NCBI GenBank assembly: GCA_947568835.1
Contig: OX387603.1
Span: forward strand, 25,754,651-25,818,650
Source: Protonemura montana
Lineage: Eukaryota > Arthropoda > Insecta > Plecoptera > Nemouridae
DNA length: 64,000 bases
Direction: 5' to 3'
Shown: positions 12,352 through 24,504 of the stretch, piece after piece
Layout: the number at the start of each line of letters is the position of its first letter
How positions within the stretch are numbered: the first letter of the stretch is position 1
The notes under the pieces: model-generated
What the model saw: the letters and a program-made list of their open reading frames with translations, nothing else
Told to the model about the DNA's origin: nothing
Databases searched by the model: none
Position numbers and translations under genes: made by a program

Positions 12352-15300
12352 ATCAAAGACCCCCTGGACGGACAATCAAATCGAAGCGCCCGTCACGGTG
12401 ACTTTGACCCACTCTTTGACTCACTCTGCTACACGTTCACATCCTAGCAACGCAGTGAGTAATAACAAGCACCTCAAGACGAAGTGCCTAAAAGCGAAGT
12501 CATATCAAGACGCTTCTGAGAAAAGAAAGTATTGAAGCAGTGCCACATGGACGGCACTCGAGCGAAATGAATTGGAGCGCTTTGCATTTGATTTGAACGA
12601 GCTTCTGTGAGCGGTACAGTAAGTGGTGATTGGATTCCGCGAGCGATGATGTAATTGACCAAGAACGCTACCTTGAGGAATACCGCGCTCTCATTGGCTG
12701 TCGGAACCTAAGGCACGGCCACGAGGAATGTCTTATTGCTTTGCCCGGTCTCTGAGACTGTCTTGAATGTAGCGTTCGGATGTTGTTTTTGTCGTGAGAC
12801 GTAGCGATCGAAGGAACGGTGAAATCCACTCAACGCTGGCGAAAGAGTAGGATGGTTCTTAAAAATTTTAAGAGCTAAGAAACGACTTTTCTAAATTAAA
12901 CGGTGCATCTTCGGCACATACATGGTGACTTTAAGGCATTGTTATCGCTTAGATTTGATTTGTGTGTAGTTTTGGATGCATTACGAGTGTTCAAACCCGT
13001 GTGTGAAAGTATATCCACTAGTTTTCGGAGTTTCTAAAAAAAATCATATAAGATTTTGGGCAGATCGCACACCTTCACCAAAATTACAAAGGAATTTACT
13101 GAAATCCTGTCACATTGCTTTGGTTTCTGAACGAAATTCATGATCGAGACGATCGTTTTATGTAGAGCCCTTGGATGACCAACGAATAACACGTGCAGAA
13201 TGATTTTACTTTCAATTAGTTCAATGTTCTAGGTGCTAGATATCTAAAAATGTCTCATGGGCTATGTGTTTTAAAGGCACCGAAGCCAAGCACGTAAAAT
13301 TTGATCATTTTTGCTCAGGGTCATAGTAATATGGAAATATGTTAAATTTCTCTAAATTTATAAGTAGGGAACATAAACAAGTGGTTAAAGTTAAAATAAA
13401 GAGGTGAAACCAATTTGATAGTGCTTGAATCATGCACGACATTTTCACGTAAAGTGAGCCCCGGAAAATTCAAGTCTCCCTGTTCACCGACTTTTTCACG
13501 TTGCATGTTTGCACACGCTGCATTTCCCACGGGTGCAGTGAGTTTTCCGACGTCACTCACACGGCAACGAGCTGGCGAATAACACTGGGAGTGAAAGACC
13601 TGCTGCATTTACACACCTGTTTAGGCAATGTTGAAGCTATGATGAACCCGTGTCAAAAATTATCTCGAAGTAAAGTCTTTACCATGACTTCAGCATAATT
13701 TTAATTTCTCCACGGTTATTTTACTACTTTTAGGTTCAGCAAAAATACCTGGTTCGTTGTGAAAAATTGGCAAATCATTTTCCCATCGAAACAAGTGCTG
13801 CTAATCATAACTTAATTGTGTCTTTATTTCCTTCTACGCTTAGTTTTGTTGAAACTTTCGTTTATCTTGATTGGTTTGCAAACTCTTTGACCGGTTTTGC
13901 TAAATAAAAAAACGTAACGGGTCTTAGTTGTGGGCACGGAAAGGTAACATGGAAATTCAATCGAAATCGGAGCAGGCGTTCGACCGGCGCAGCAAAGAAA
14001 ATACAAAGTCAAACAAACAATCCCAAAAAGTTTTTTTTCTGGCAAAAAAAGTTCCCTTAACTTCAAAAAGGGATTTAAAAAAAAAAATTTCTTGTAGAAT
14101 GTCTTGTTTGTGGTTGGCAGTACCTCACACGACCTGGGTAGCTAACCAATGCGTTCGTTGACGAATACAGGGTGCCTTAGCTGATCCTTCCCAAGCTTAA
14201 CCAGAAAACCGATCTCCGAGGAATTCACTAGACTATCGAAGAGTCTTTCACAGCATTGTCAACGCCTCCCAACTCGTTCACTTGCTCGCCTAGGACTGGC
14301 AATCGCCTCCACACACAAACAGGCTGAGATATTCGTGCATCTATATACATGTTCACGATTTGCAGAACGAAGGCGCACAAAGGCGTCGGCGTCCGCGTCG
14401 AGTGATGCGATTAGGCTCGGAGACGTCGACGCCGGCATTGAGTTACCCGACGTCGACGTCGCGTGATTGGTTCAAGCATACGTTCACTTGTTATCCACTT
14501 TATCCGCCATTGGCGCTGGCGACGGTGTCTTGTCAAGCTGAGATTTCAGGAACATAATAGCCATCTTGCGGTAGGATGCTTCATTTTTAAACCGATGAAA
14601 ATTCTCAGAAACATTTTTGTGCTGTTATTAAAAAAAAAAGTCCTCATTAAAAACTATGGTAATGTTAGCAATTTTAACAAGTCGTTACATCAGTGAAAAT
14701 CCTACAAATAATATCTGTGTTTCTATATCAATGCTAAAAGTATTGACCTCATATAAATTTCCCGTTTACCACGCAATATAAAACAACGGTGGTGGAAACA
14801 TGGCGGCCACTGCATGCAGATGTCCTCTCCCCAGCGTGCACTGACTCGTTACTCCAACCGGCAGTGCCTCGCGAACCATGACCAGTTCTCCGCGGATCGC
14901 AGCACGCAACGCGTGACCCAGAACGTGCGTTCAGATTAGCGATTCCGTTTCTGGCCCATCCAACGGGCCGTGCGTCATCGTCGCTGCAAAATCCATCTCA
15001 GCCTCCTGTAATCAAGTTGCAAAGACATTGCTATCAGGCAAACAGTGAAAAATATAACAAAAACAAACAAAAAAACATGTCAACTCCCATTTTACCCGCA
15101 TGCAAATTCTCACGAGTAAATAAAACAACGAACGTCGCGCGTCCTGAGCGCTCACCGCGGGTGTTTTAAGAAGCTTAGCCGGCTTAGCTATCGTAGATGC
15201 CACGAGCAACACGACTAGGCGATCTCACTGGCAGTGCTCGCGGTGTCGACACGCGGCGATCGCGTGTAGAAGGCTGTGAAAACCGAGACAGAAACAACAA

Positions 15301-15541
15301 GGCGCACCGACAAAACATCCGAACAACGGCGTTTTGAAATCCGCCCGCTGGAAAATTTAACGCGATTTTCCAGCACACTCGGTGGGATCTGATAAACAAG
15401 CGAGCGGCAATTTCAGTGTCTTAACCGAAGTAATTGAATATCAATTAGCCCTGACAACCAAACCAACAGCCAAACAAACAAACAAACAACAGACAAGCGC
15501 TCGAACAGCTAGAGTGTGTTACACATCAATATGCATCTCAT
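12352..15541. other. Non-coding stretch
   Basis: No exon was recognised. It is AT-rich from 12.85 to 14.1 kb and GC-richer around 14.36-14.5 kb, where GACGTCGACG occurs twice. CACGGCC occurs at 12714 and 14966, and an ATGGCGGC site at 14800. Confidence 0.4.
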
Positions 15542-15560
15542 CTCGTTGCTTAGCAACGAG
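15542..15560. promoter_or_regulatory. Palindromic RFX X-box
   Basis: GTTGCTTAGCAAC is a perfect inverted repeat of the RFX half-site (GTTGC / GCAAC), extended to CTCG...CGAG on both sides. It is the most symmetric X-box in the window. A second good site lies 178 bp downstream. Confidence 0.5.
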
Positions 15561-15722
15561 AGGCGGGGGATGACACAAAGACATAGCGCGAGGAAGACTA
15601 ATTACTTGCCGCTAGATGGAGACACGTGACTCTCCAGTGCGGTAAAACCAAACGAACTAGATTAGCGTCATCTCTCTCTCTCCCTCCTGTGCCTGCTTGA
15701 AATTGCTTTGCCTAGTAACTAA

Positions 15723-15736
15723 GTATCTATGGTAAC
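15723..15736. promoter_or_regulatory. RFX X-box-like site
   Basis: GTATCTATGGTAAC matches the X-box consensus, with the right half-site GGTAAC intact. An additional partial site, TTGCCTAGTAAC, lies just upstream at about 15708-15719, so three sites cluster within 200 bp. Confidence 0.45.
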
Positions 15737-15840
15737 AGAATCCGCGGCAAACAGGCTAGTGTTCGCTCTGCCAGTCGGAAGGCGCACTGCAACTTGAAAC
15801 CTCGGCTTCACCGTCTTGTGGACGAGAAGAGAAAGATCTT

Positions 15841-16105
15841 GGTCTGCTCTGCGGGCTGCGTTCAGGGGTTGGTGGAGGAGCCATGTCTACTCTGCGGGTT
15901 GCGTTCAGGGGTTGGTGGAGGAGCCGTGTCTGCTCTGCGGGTTGCGTTCAGGGGTTGGTGGATGAGCCGTGTCTGCTCTGCGGGCTGCGTTCAGGAGTTG
16001 GTGAAGGAGCCGTGTCTGCTCTGCGGGCTGCGTTCAGGGGTTGGTGGAGGAGCCATGTCTGCTCTGCGGGTTGCGTTCAGGGGTTGGTGGAGGAGCCATG
16101 TATGT
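15841..16105. repeat. Minisatellite, 43-bp unit, about 6 copies
   Basis: The unit contains CTCTGCGGG, TGCGTTCAGGGGTTGGTG and GAGGAGCC(A/G)TG. Starts 43 bp apart are seen, for example at 15847 and 15890. As 43 is not a multiple of three, the same unit is read in all three frames in turn, which explains the Cys- and Trp-rich peptides across it. They are not evidence of a gene. The unit is related to the 60-bp repeat at 54001-54175, which has an extra 17 bp. Confidence 0.9.
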
Positions 16106-17466
16106 TTTGCTGGTTCTGCGGCAAACATTTTGAAAGGTCCAATTTACTTGTCTGTGAAAACTACATTACCAGGCTGCTAAAACTAAGATTAGGCACTTTT
16201 AAAAAGTGTTATTTGGACACTTTAACAAGGTGTCCATGTTCATTTGCAAGCACTGCCAACTTAGTGGCATTCTAAGCTCTCGACCAAGCAAGACAAGTGA
16301 CAGGCGAACTTCCCACGTCATCTTGCTCGACTCCAGGTGGCGGATAAAGCTGTCAGTGCAACCTGACACCTTCGGGCCAGCACTCGGCACGGCACACTGG
16401 ATCGTGTTGTCTACGCGGCCGGCGCCACTCTAAAACACTCCATTATCCACCACGCTAATTAAATGGCGGCCACAAAGTTTTTTAATTTGCTCGACTCGAG
16501 TTTTATCGTCACGCCGCTGTTTATAAGTGAGTTGGGAATCGAGTGTGCCGTGCCAAAGTGTGCCCAAAATACGAACGAATTGTCACGTAAATCAATGGCA
16601 GTCTTGCGTACGGTTTATCCAATGTTTCACCAAGGCACTGGCTTTAAGTTCAACGTGACTTTAGGAGGCGGTGGTTGACAGGTGGCGGTGAAATGCGCGG
16701 GGCAAAGAATCGAGGAAAATCTCAGAACAAAAATAGAAAATAAATTCCGATAATGCATCGTGCATTTTAATGCACTCATAAAAATTTTGACGGAGTGCAT
16801 TGTCGTGTCCGCAGTTTATGTTTTGAAACAATTGAATTGTTTTCTGGTTCAGGTACGTGTAGGTACTTACGATACGATATATACTTAGGTATATTGTACT
16901 TTACGATTCTGATAAGTTCTTCTTGCGTTGAAATATTCCCGGCCAATGTGTGTCAGACAAACCAGAATACAAACTGCGCTCCAGTTTTTTTTTTTTATGA
17001 AGTATACAAATGATTTATTCAGGCAACGTGAACAGCAATTTATTGTCTCCAGTCGTATCTCACTTGTCCCATACTTGAAACGCATGGTTATGACACTAAC
17101 AAACCGTTACACGGCCTGTCGGATCGCGACGAATTCGTCATCCCAAGGTGCCGTTTTGCGTGTCACCGTCGCCGCCTTGTGGACGCACTCCCCGTCTGTC
17201 TTCGTCTCGATGACTGACCACTGTCGTGGGGGCGTTTCACTTGCGTCGATGTGCGTTTGTCTCACAGGCCATGTGTCAAGACTGGTCGGACGTGCGCATG
17301 ACACTAATGTAACAAATAGGCCGCCATTTTGAGTTGTTTCACAGTGAAACCTACAGGGCAATCCAACTGTTGCTGGGCGATTTGAACGGCGTTCCTTTTC
17401 TTTTCAATGGTTGCCGTTTGAAATCAACTGAATTTTATGCCTAAAATTAAACACACCGACTCGAAC
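16106..17466. other. Non-coding stretch
   Basis: No exon was recognised. There are two YY1/Pho-like ATGGCGGC sites (16463 on plus; about 17321 on minus) and CACGGCC at 17110. A T-homopolymer lies at 16986-16996. Confidence 0.4.
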
Positions 17467-17972
17467 AGTTTGGCGTGTTCGAAACACCGGTCCTCGTCGT
17501 GAGATCATCGAAGGTAAGCAACACTGCGCTGGGTCAGGTATTGGATGGGTGACCATCATACACATGACCAGTTCTGTTCGGGAGAGAGGTTGGAGGTATG
17601 AAAGTTAAGCAACACTGCGCTGGGTCAGGTATTGGATGGGTGACCATCATACACATGACCAGTTCTGTTCGGGAGAGAGGTTGGAGGTATGAAAGTTAGT
17701 ACAGCAACTTCATTCGCCTTGCTTATCAACCTCTCGACAGCATGGATTTGTGGAGGAATCCTGCTGTTCGAGTTGCACCGTCCTTCGGAAGGGACGTTAA
17801 GCTGGTGGTCCCCTTGGTGCTCTTTGACAGGAATAGGCTACGTGCCGGTATCGGGTTTCCCCTCCTCCCTTCTAGGCTAGGTTCATCATCATCCACTCAT
17901 TCACCGACGCCATTAGACCAGTGCCGCATGGCCAGACGTCAAAACAGTGCGTCGATAAACACCACAAATAAT
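17467..17972 (+). mobile_element. 5S-derived SINE, full length with two heads
   Basis: The first head (17467-17600) starts with the motif GTTTGGCGTGTTCGAAACACCGG and carries the 5S-like AGGTAAGCAACACTGCGCTG and TTGGATGGGTGACC. The second head repeats the last 91 bp starting AAGTTAAGCAAC near 17600. The complete body and the tail GTGCGTCGATAAACACCAC follow, with an A-rich end. Both heads contain the segment matching the 5S internal promoter, so two potential Pol III promoters are in series. Confidence 0.9.
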
Positions 17973-19221
17973 AAAAATAATAGTTAAAAACACAGAACGG
18001 TTTGGCGAGTTGGAAACTCCGGTTTTCGTATGAGCGACGAAGGCGTAATGGCCTTTTCGACTGGCCTGCACCAAGGCTGCTTTGAAACATGCTCGATGAC
18101 GTCATGCTCGCCACCGGGCTTGCACCAGCCCCGCTCCCTCCGAACACGTGATAACTAGCTGTCAGTGAATTTATTTATTTTCCAATTGCACCGTCGAAAT
18201 TTTCAGAGCAAGAAAAATGCACCGGGCGTGACCTCCGAGCGAGCAACTCTGCCAGCGCTGAAGTCGCAATGGCAGAGAGTCACGTGCCCAGTCGAACATG
18301 CAGATCGCCCCCAGTGCAAATGTGAACCGGGCCAGCCAGTCAAATACGTCATAGCAAAAATGTGCTGGGTTAGGTTTTGGATGAACTTGGACCCCAATCG
18401 ATATTTGACATGGTACACGATGCACTGTCCAAAATAATAAACTGGCATGCAAATCTCTAAGCACTCCAACGGGCAGCGTGCAGCCATCAGACGCAAACTC
18501 ATTATCCACCTCCTTCCAAAACGCGTTGCCACGGGCAATGCGTCGTCGCCCAGGCAACGGCTCTACGTTAAGATGCCCCCACCCATCTCCCCGTTCCCCG
18601 CACAAGCCGTCGTTAAGACGACTAGGATGACGATTATTAGTGGTCGGCCTCGTCATGGCAACCGTGCCTCGACGCTAGGATTGATTGGCACTCGGCGTCG
18701 GGACGGCGACGTTCTAAGACACCGACGCCATTTGAATAAATTACCATTCGACTAATTGCGTCGACTTGCTCGGCGGCCCCGTGCTCCATCGACTCTGACC
18801 CAGCTGGCCGGGCAGCGAAGGCCGTGGCGCCGTCGAGGCGGCGGTGCTTGGCATGCGGCCAACGGGCCGTGGCCGACGCTGGAAATGCGACGCTCGAAAA
18901 GCGACGCTCGGCAGGCGACGCTCAGAGACGTTGCCGGGATGGATTGACAGCGATTGGCAGCCATGGCACTCAAGATAGATTAGCAAGGCGACCGCTAGGT
19001 TCGTTAGAGTGTCCAGTGATCTTACTTTTGCCATCGACAAAGCGGCGATGGTCAGCGATGGCCGAATGAGCCTCCTATGTCTCAAAATGGTGGCACTGCC
19101 ATTTTGGGTACAACTTTCTAAAATGTATAGGTTATGTTGGAATGATGAAAAATCGATGACATATTGCATTACAAAAATTAGTTTTGGAAATGTGGTTTGA
19201 CTTTATGTAGTTTAGAAGAGA
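17973..19221. other. Non-coding, GC-rich stretch
   Basis: 18.4-19.0 kb is strongly CpG-rich and carries an X-box (18545), CACGGCC/GGCCGTG at 18820 and 18865, and a CRE at 18097-18104. At 18361-18390 a segment resembles the 5S-like head (GTGCTGGGTTAGGTTTTGGATG) and may be a relic SINE. Open frames on both strands overlap each other and show no domain. Confidence 0.4.
18545..18558. promoter_or_regulatory. RFX X-box-like site
   Basis: GTCGCCCAGGCAAC has both half-sites intact with a two-base spacer. A looser copy, GTTGCCACGGGCAATG, lies about 20 bp upstream. Confidence 0.4.
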
Positions 19222-19362
19222 GGAGGGGAAACTAGGTGCTGTTAAGTGACCTACTTCTGATTAAGTGCACCAAGGGGACCACCGGCTAAACGTTCTTTCT
19301 GAAGAACGGTACAACACGAACAACAGGATTCCTTCACAAATCCATGCTGTTGAGAGGTATCG
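19222..19362 (-). mobile_element. 5S-derived SINE, body fragment
   Basis: A minus-strand fragment of the SINE body, containing the plus-strand landmarks GCACCAAGGGGACCACCGGC and CACAAATCCATGCTGTTGAG. It has no head. It abuts the opposite-oriented complete copy at 19364, so either one inserted into the other or they form an inverted pair. Confidence 0.8.
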
Positions 19363-19363
19363 A

Positions 19364-19795
19364 ACGGTTTGGCGTGTTGGAAACACCGGTTCTCGTGAGA
19401 TCACCGAAGTTAAGCAACACTGCGCTGGGTCAGGTATTGGATGGGTGACCATCATACACATGACCAGTTCTGTTCGGGAGAGAGGTTGGAGGGATGAAAG
19501 TTAGTACAGCAACTTCACTCGCCTTGCTTATCAACCTCTCGACAGCATGGATTTGTGGAGGAATCCTGTTGTTCGAGTTGTACCGTCCTTCGGAAGGGAC
19601 TTTAAGCCGGTGGTCCCCTTGGTGCTCTTCGACAGGAGTAGGCTACGTGACGCCACCGGGTTTTCCTTCCTCCCTTCGAGGCTAGGTTAGGTTCATCATC
19701 AGTCTCATCATCATCCACTAATTCACCGACGCCATTAGACCAGTGCCACATGGCCAGATGTCAAAACAGTGCGTCGTTAAACACCACAGTTAAAA
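19364..19795 (+). mobile_element. 5S-derived SINE, best full-length copy
   Basis: This is the clearest reference copy. The head (about 19364-19490) contains AACACCGGTTCTCGTGAGAT, then CACCGAAGTTAAGCAACACT and GTATTGGATGGGTGACC, which align with roughly positions 25-90 of arthropod 5S rRNA, including Box A, the intermediate element and Box C. The body runs to about 19700. The tail contains ATTAGACCAGTGCCACATGG and GTGCGTCGTTAAACACCAC, followed by an A-rich end. The structure fits a SINE3-type element, transcribed by Pol III and mobilised by a partner LINE. Confidence 0.92.
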
Positions 19796-19821
19796 ACAAA
19801 TGTCGAGAGTTGTAAATTCAA

Positions 19822-19925
19822 TTTCTCCAATCTCTCTCCCGAAGACAGAAAGTAATGGCGGTCATCCATCCAAGTACGGACTTGTGGATATGTTACTTAA
19901 CTTCAGTGATCTCACGAGAGCAGGA
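19822..19925 (-). mobile_element. 5S-derived SINE, head fragment
   Basis: A minus-strand diverged head: the plus strand reads CCAATCTCTCTCCCGAAGACAG, then a degenerate Box C complement GGTCATCCATCCAAGTAC and CTTAACTTCAGTGATCTCACG. It has no body. It lies just downstream of the copy at 19364-19795 in the opposite orientation. Confidence 0.65.
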
Positions 19926-22900
19926 AACAAATCAGCAGCGTTTCAAATCTCTGTCAGGGTGAGACAAGAGATTTTGCAGCTCCGAGATCCAAGGGACTGC
20001 GTGCTGATCTGCAAGATCGAAAACACGTGACGGGCGTCAAGGCGTGCTAGAAACCACAAAATGTTCGTTTCAACGCAAACGGCGCCCGCGATATTTTTAT
20101 GAAAATTATATCTTTTTTTTTTAGTGCCGTGCTGAAATATTTACGTTTTTAATAATAAAAAAGTGACGATCTGGCAAATATGAAACGGAACACAGCGTCG
20201 ACAGTAAAGACAAAATTGCGTTTTTTTTTATCGATCTTTCTTTTGATTGGCTGTCAATAAGATGACGTCATGCACGGCGCCTCTGATGCCACGCTTTGGC
20301 GGCTGCAAATCGTTACTGTCTTTAGGGGACCGTGGTTTTGGTGCCGGATGGAGCTTATTACGGCTTCCTGGATTTAAAATTTTTACGGACTCCCAGAACT
20401 CTGTACCAGGGTGAATGAAAACGACCAAGTCGAATGACCTTGAGATTCATGAGAATTCGAGACTCACTGCAAGTTTTGTTATTTTATACCGTCACGCAAC
20501 ATTTCCGTCATTGATAAATTACCATATGCCAATTGAACACGACAGTAGCAATGTCTTTCCACATATTTTATGTGGAAACTATTTGGATAGTGTGTGGAAT
20601 ATGTGGACAGTTCACTCAATGCGATTTTCCATTACCGTATCATTGGTGTAACGATACTGTATCAATATGATAGAAAAATAAGCATCGACATTTTCTGCGC
20701 TTCTTTGCAATCGACTCTCGGGAATTGTTGTAAAATGTTTGAATTTCTCGAGCTGCCTCTGTAACTGAATTGTGTCAACTAGACCAAGCGCACGTGTCAT
20801 CGAATAGGCCGCAAATCACTCAGCGCCGACAACATTACGAGCAATGAATGAAAAAGTAACCGCCACATGGAAGCTGATTACCCCAAGTGAATGCACGGCG
20901 AAACAGAGACGACAGTCATACGTCACTGTCACGGCCCGGGCAGTGAACGATCTCACGCGCGATCCATGCAGTGATTTCGCCGCTGCAAGCGCCTAATTGG
21001 CTCCCCGGCAATCACACTAATTGCCGGCACGTCACTCGTGCCTCCTGGATCGTACGCCCGGCCCGTCATATCCACTGCACACACGTTTAATATTTATCTT
21101 GCGTTTAGCTAATCAAAACGCGCCCCTCGCGGTGGGACGCCGAACCACGGCCGTGTGTTCATGTGTCAAGTCGTCTGTGGTGGATGAAATGAAATACAGT
21201 TCGCTAATTGTGTGTTGAAATAATGAATCACCCCCTCCCCCTGCCTACCCCACATAACCCAATTAGCATGCACTGTTCGTTCACTAATTAACTGCACAAC
21301 TGATTTCATACCACCCCTCGTCCCCCTTCATCTCAAAAGCTTCCCCCGGAGGGCTGTTCACACCGACATAGATACGTTTTGTTGGTGTTTTGTTTGAAAA
21401 ACAAAGAAAACCCATCGAAATTGCAAACAAAAGCCTATTGCGGCAGCCGAATTCTCCAGGTAGGTCGCGGTACGGTATCCACGCGAGGCGGTCTCCCAAC
21501 AATGGCGCCGTGGGCCGAGAGCTTTGCGCAGTTCCCGCGACGGCACTCATATTGTTTAGTCAGCGCTAGCGTCCTCGCGACAGCAACGCCATAGCAACGC
21601 TGCAGGCATTGGCTAAGTGTTATTGTGTACCGCAATTGCAGTGAGTGTTGTTGTCATGCCGACGGCTGCTAACGACGCCGGGCACTTAAGGCTAGCCTGG
21701 CGTCGTCCCTCGAAAGCGCACGTCGGGCGCCGTTTTTTTGTCCACTGCACACTTTGTGTGGCGCTCGTGCCGCTTTTTGTTTTATCTGCGCGCGAGAATA
21801 TAAAAGGGAAACGGCGCGCCGTATATCTCAATCTTGTTACGCGCGGAAAAAAAACACGGCCTCGTTGATTTACTGCGTGCGACGCCGGAATTTAGGAGCG
21901 AGCCACAAATGCGCGTGTGTAAAAAAAAAACGAGCGACTGAAATTATGACGCAGAAAAAACTTGTAGACGGGAAATTGTTTTTCATCGTTAGCAGATGGC
22001 CGTGGTTTTGTCGTTGCGTTCAAGTCACTGCAGTTGGATGCAGTACTCAGTCTCCGCATTCTTGAGTCACTGCAGACGGATGTAAAATTGAGCCTGCGAC
22101 TTTTCGAAACACACGCTACGAGGCTGATCGGCAACGCTCGGCAACGCTCGGCAAAGTTCGCCAAGGTTACGTCCTTGGCCAGGAATGACCTAGGCGAGTG
22201 ACAAATCACAGCGAACCGATCTCTCTTAAAAACTAATGCATAAAATCACAGAAGTCCAAATGTTACCTTTGCCTCTAGTCACTCCTAAGCGTTGATTTTA
22301 TCTATGCCAGCATTTACTAAATTATTTTCCTCTGATTTACTTTCCTCACTGACAGAAGCGTCTGAATTTCTCTGCATGATATCTGAAATTGCCATGCAAA
22401 TTGTTTTACTACCACTTAAGTGTACGAGTTTTCAATTTTTCATTATGGCGCTAATGGTAAAATATTTTTTATGATCCTAGCTCATATTTGAACGAATCTG
22501 CCTTCTTCTTGAAACCAAAGCGATCGGAACCTGAAAACTGCCATGCAAATTGCAAACCATGCAAACCATGCAAAGCCATGAAAACCATGGAAAGTTTGTA
22601 CGGAAAATTTTGCTGGCTGTCAGTAAATTGCCACTCCGAGACAAACTCCAACCGGCCGAGGTCTGCAGAGCGCATTGAACCTCCGTAGCACGCCGACATA
22701 ATGAGTTTTTAGTTCTGCTATTTGGCACGATCGCAGCCAGGCTTAAAGGCGGCCGTGGTTTCCAGGGTGTTTGGCAAGAGTTTGGGCGTCCACAAGGCAG
22801 TGTATCGTATCTCTCTCTCCCACTCTTTCCCTCTTGTGGGCAAAGTTTTGGGAAACAAACCCGAGTAGCGGCCAAATTCACGGCCCCCGTGACTTCCTCT

Positions 22901-24254
22901 CGGCCGCGAAACGACCGTCAACAAACTTTATCTGGCCGCAAACAATTGGCCAATCACCATGACGACCGATCGGCCCAGCTGGTCTGGAGGGAAGGGGGAA
23001 GGATCACCCTTTGGGACCCTTTGGACTCACCCAGACTTGGTTGTCTTCAAATTTGCAATTACCCATCTCAATACACTTAGCACTTCAAATAATTTGTCAA
23101 TGGGTATTTCCTAGCTTGGGATAGCTCTTTATGGAGGGACTTTCAAAATTGCTTTTTTAAGCATTTATGCTTCTAAAAGTACTTGTCCTTGAAAATATTT
23201 TAGCTGCTATGTTTTGGACGTCCCTCAATGGTAATGTTCTGACCAGGAGAGTTAAAACTATGTGGGGATTAGAACCCATAATGGACGTGCTTCGTGGAAA
23301 AATGTAGCGTTAATGTTTAAAACACAGACCAAACGCTTAAAATTATAAATATAAAGAAACGATAACAGAAATATCGTTGTTAACCTACTGTTAATAAGCC
23401 TCCTCAAATCATAACAGTTTTTTTAAAAAGGGAAATTATATTTGCAAAGCTCGTCCCCGGCCGCACGATCCTCTCCCGAACAAACGCACAACACCACGGT
23501 CCAAGGGCCATGCACGGACACGGCCAGTCGAACGCACTCCCCGCGTATTTCATGTCCGAGCGCAACGGCGTCAGAGCCAACGACCTTTGCCAAATTGATG
23601 GCAGCCATTAATTCAGATTATTAATTTCTCCACACGGCCGCGACGTTGATGCGTCCCCCGAGATACGAACCTGTGACCCCCGACCACGGCTGCAGGAAAA
23701 AAAAACCAGAGGCCATGACAACTTCATACGTTCAGAGCAGATGATGTATTTTGTGTCCGTCATTATTAGCAAACCTGTCAAATAATAAAATAACTAAATA
23801 AAAGCGACTCATAATAAGGATAAATGCATATCTATTTTTGAACTAAACATCTTCTATGGTTAATGCATAATCTAGTTTCAACTGCCAGTAAAATACGAGA
23901 TAAACAAAAGTACATTTCTAACTCTCTATAAGACGCAATCAAGTAGCCACCACCTTTTTTTGTCGGTTTAGTAGTTGATCGGTCAGTATTTTTCTACGAA
24001 GACAGCTTACCGTTGGGGATGGTACTTTGACTTAACCTGTGACCCTAATGTTTCCTGGCACGCTGCATGCACGCTCCATTGCACGCTCCATTGGGGCTGC
24101 AAATCGTCAGAACAAACCGATATTCTTATCAGCAGCTGCTCTAATGGCTCTGTGCATCGGAGATCGACGACGTCCAACGAATTGATTTTCTCGCTTTTGA
24201 ATGGTTTTTGGTTTTTCTGGTGTTTCCAAAAGGGAGCTGAAACCAGCCAGCGAT
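19926..24254. other. Non-coding stretch with the densest CACGGCC cluster
   Basis: No exon was recognised. CACGGCC/GGCCGTG occurs at 20930, 21146 (palindromic), 21855, 21998, 22751, 22879, 23519 and 23633, eight sites in 2.7 kb. A CRE lies at 20263-20270. A short run of GCAAACCATGC-type repeats lies at 22540-22590. A possible TATA-type core promoter is listed separately at 21799. Confidence 0.45.
21799..21832 (+). promoter_or_regulatory. Possible TATA-type core promoter
   Basis: ATATAAAAGGG stands in a CpG-rich setting, and an initiator-like CTCAATCTT lies about 28 bp downstream. A CCAAT-type ATTGGCT lies near 21609. No gene model follows it, so the call rests on motif and spacing only and may be chance. 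Confidence 0.2.
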
Positions 24255-24375
24255 GAACGGATGGGGAGCTAGACTGGAAACATTTGCAACCGAACCGGGA
24301 TATGAACCCGGGACCTCCCAATTGCCGGTCGGGTGCTCTACTAACTAAGCTATACGGGCACACATATTTCAATTT
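24255..24375 (-). mobile_element. tRNA-like SINE, minus copy of an inverted pair
   Basis: On the minus strand a tRNA-like core runs from about 24363 to 24285: GTGCCCGTATAGCTTAGTTA (Box A), a 5-bp anticodon stem CCCGA/TTGGG around loop CCGGCAA (anticodon GGC position, Ala-like, but with C instead of T33), and GGTTCATATCC (Box B). The acceptor stem does not pair well, so it is a tRNA-derived SINE rather than a tRNA gene. The flank CCAGTCTAGCTCC is shared with the opposite copy at 24505. Confidence 0.75.
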
Positions 24376-24504
24376 TAGCTGGGTGGCGTAGAGAAGAAGA
24401 TAGCCATCCATCGCCTGCTGGTTTCAGTTGCTAAGAACTCGACATTACGAGTCGCCTCTGCCTCTAACCCCTAGTGGGGGATCCCTTATCTCACCCGGCG
24501 AAAA

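Noticed and set aside
15794..16275. Cys/Trp-rich repeat protein
   Set aside because: The 43-bp unit cycles through all three frames, so the peptide repeats are a by-product of the minisatellite.
18171..18656. 161-codon minus-strand frame in a GC-rich block
   Set aside because: GC-rich DNA lowers stop-codon frequency. Frames on both strands overlap and none shows a recognisable motif.
19400..19455. True 5S rRNA gene
   Set aside because: Only the central 5S segment matches; both ends of the 5S molecule are missing and a SINE body follows.
24285..24363. Functional tRNA-Ala gene
   Set aside because: The acceptor stem does not pair, T33 is replaced by C, and a second diverged copy with shared flanks shows that it is a SINE.
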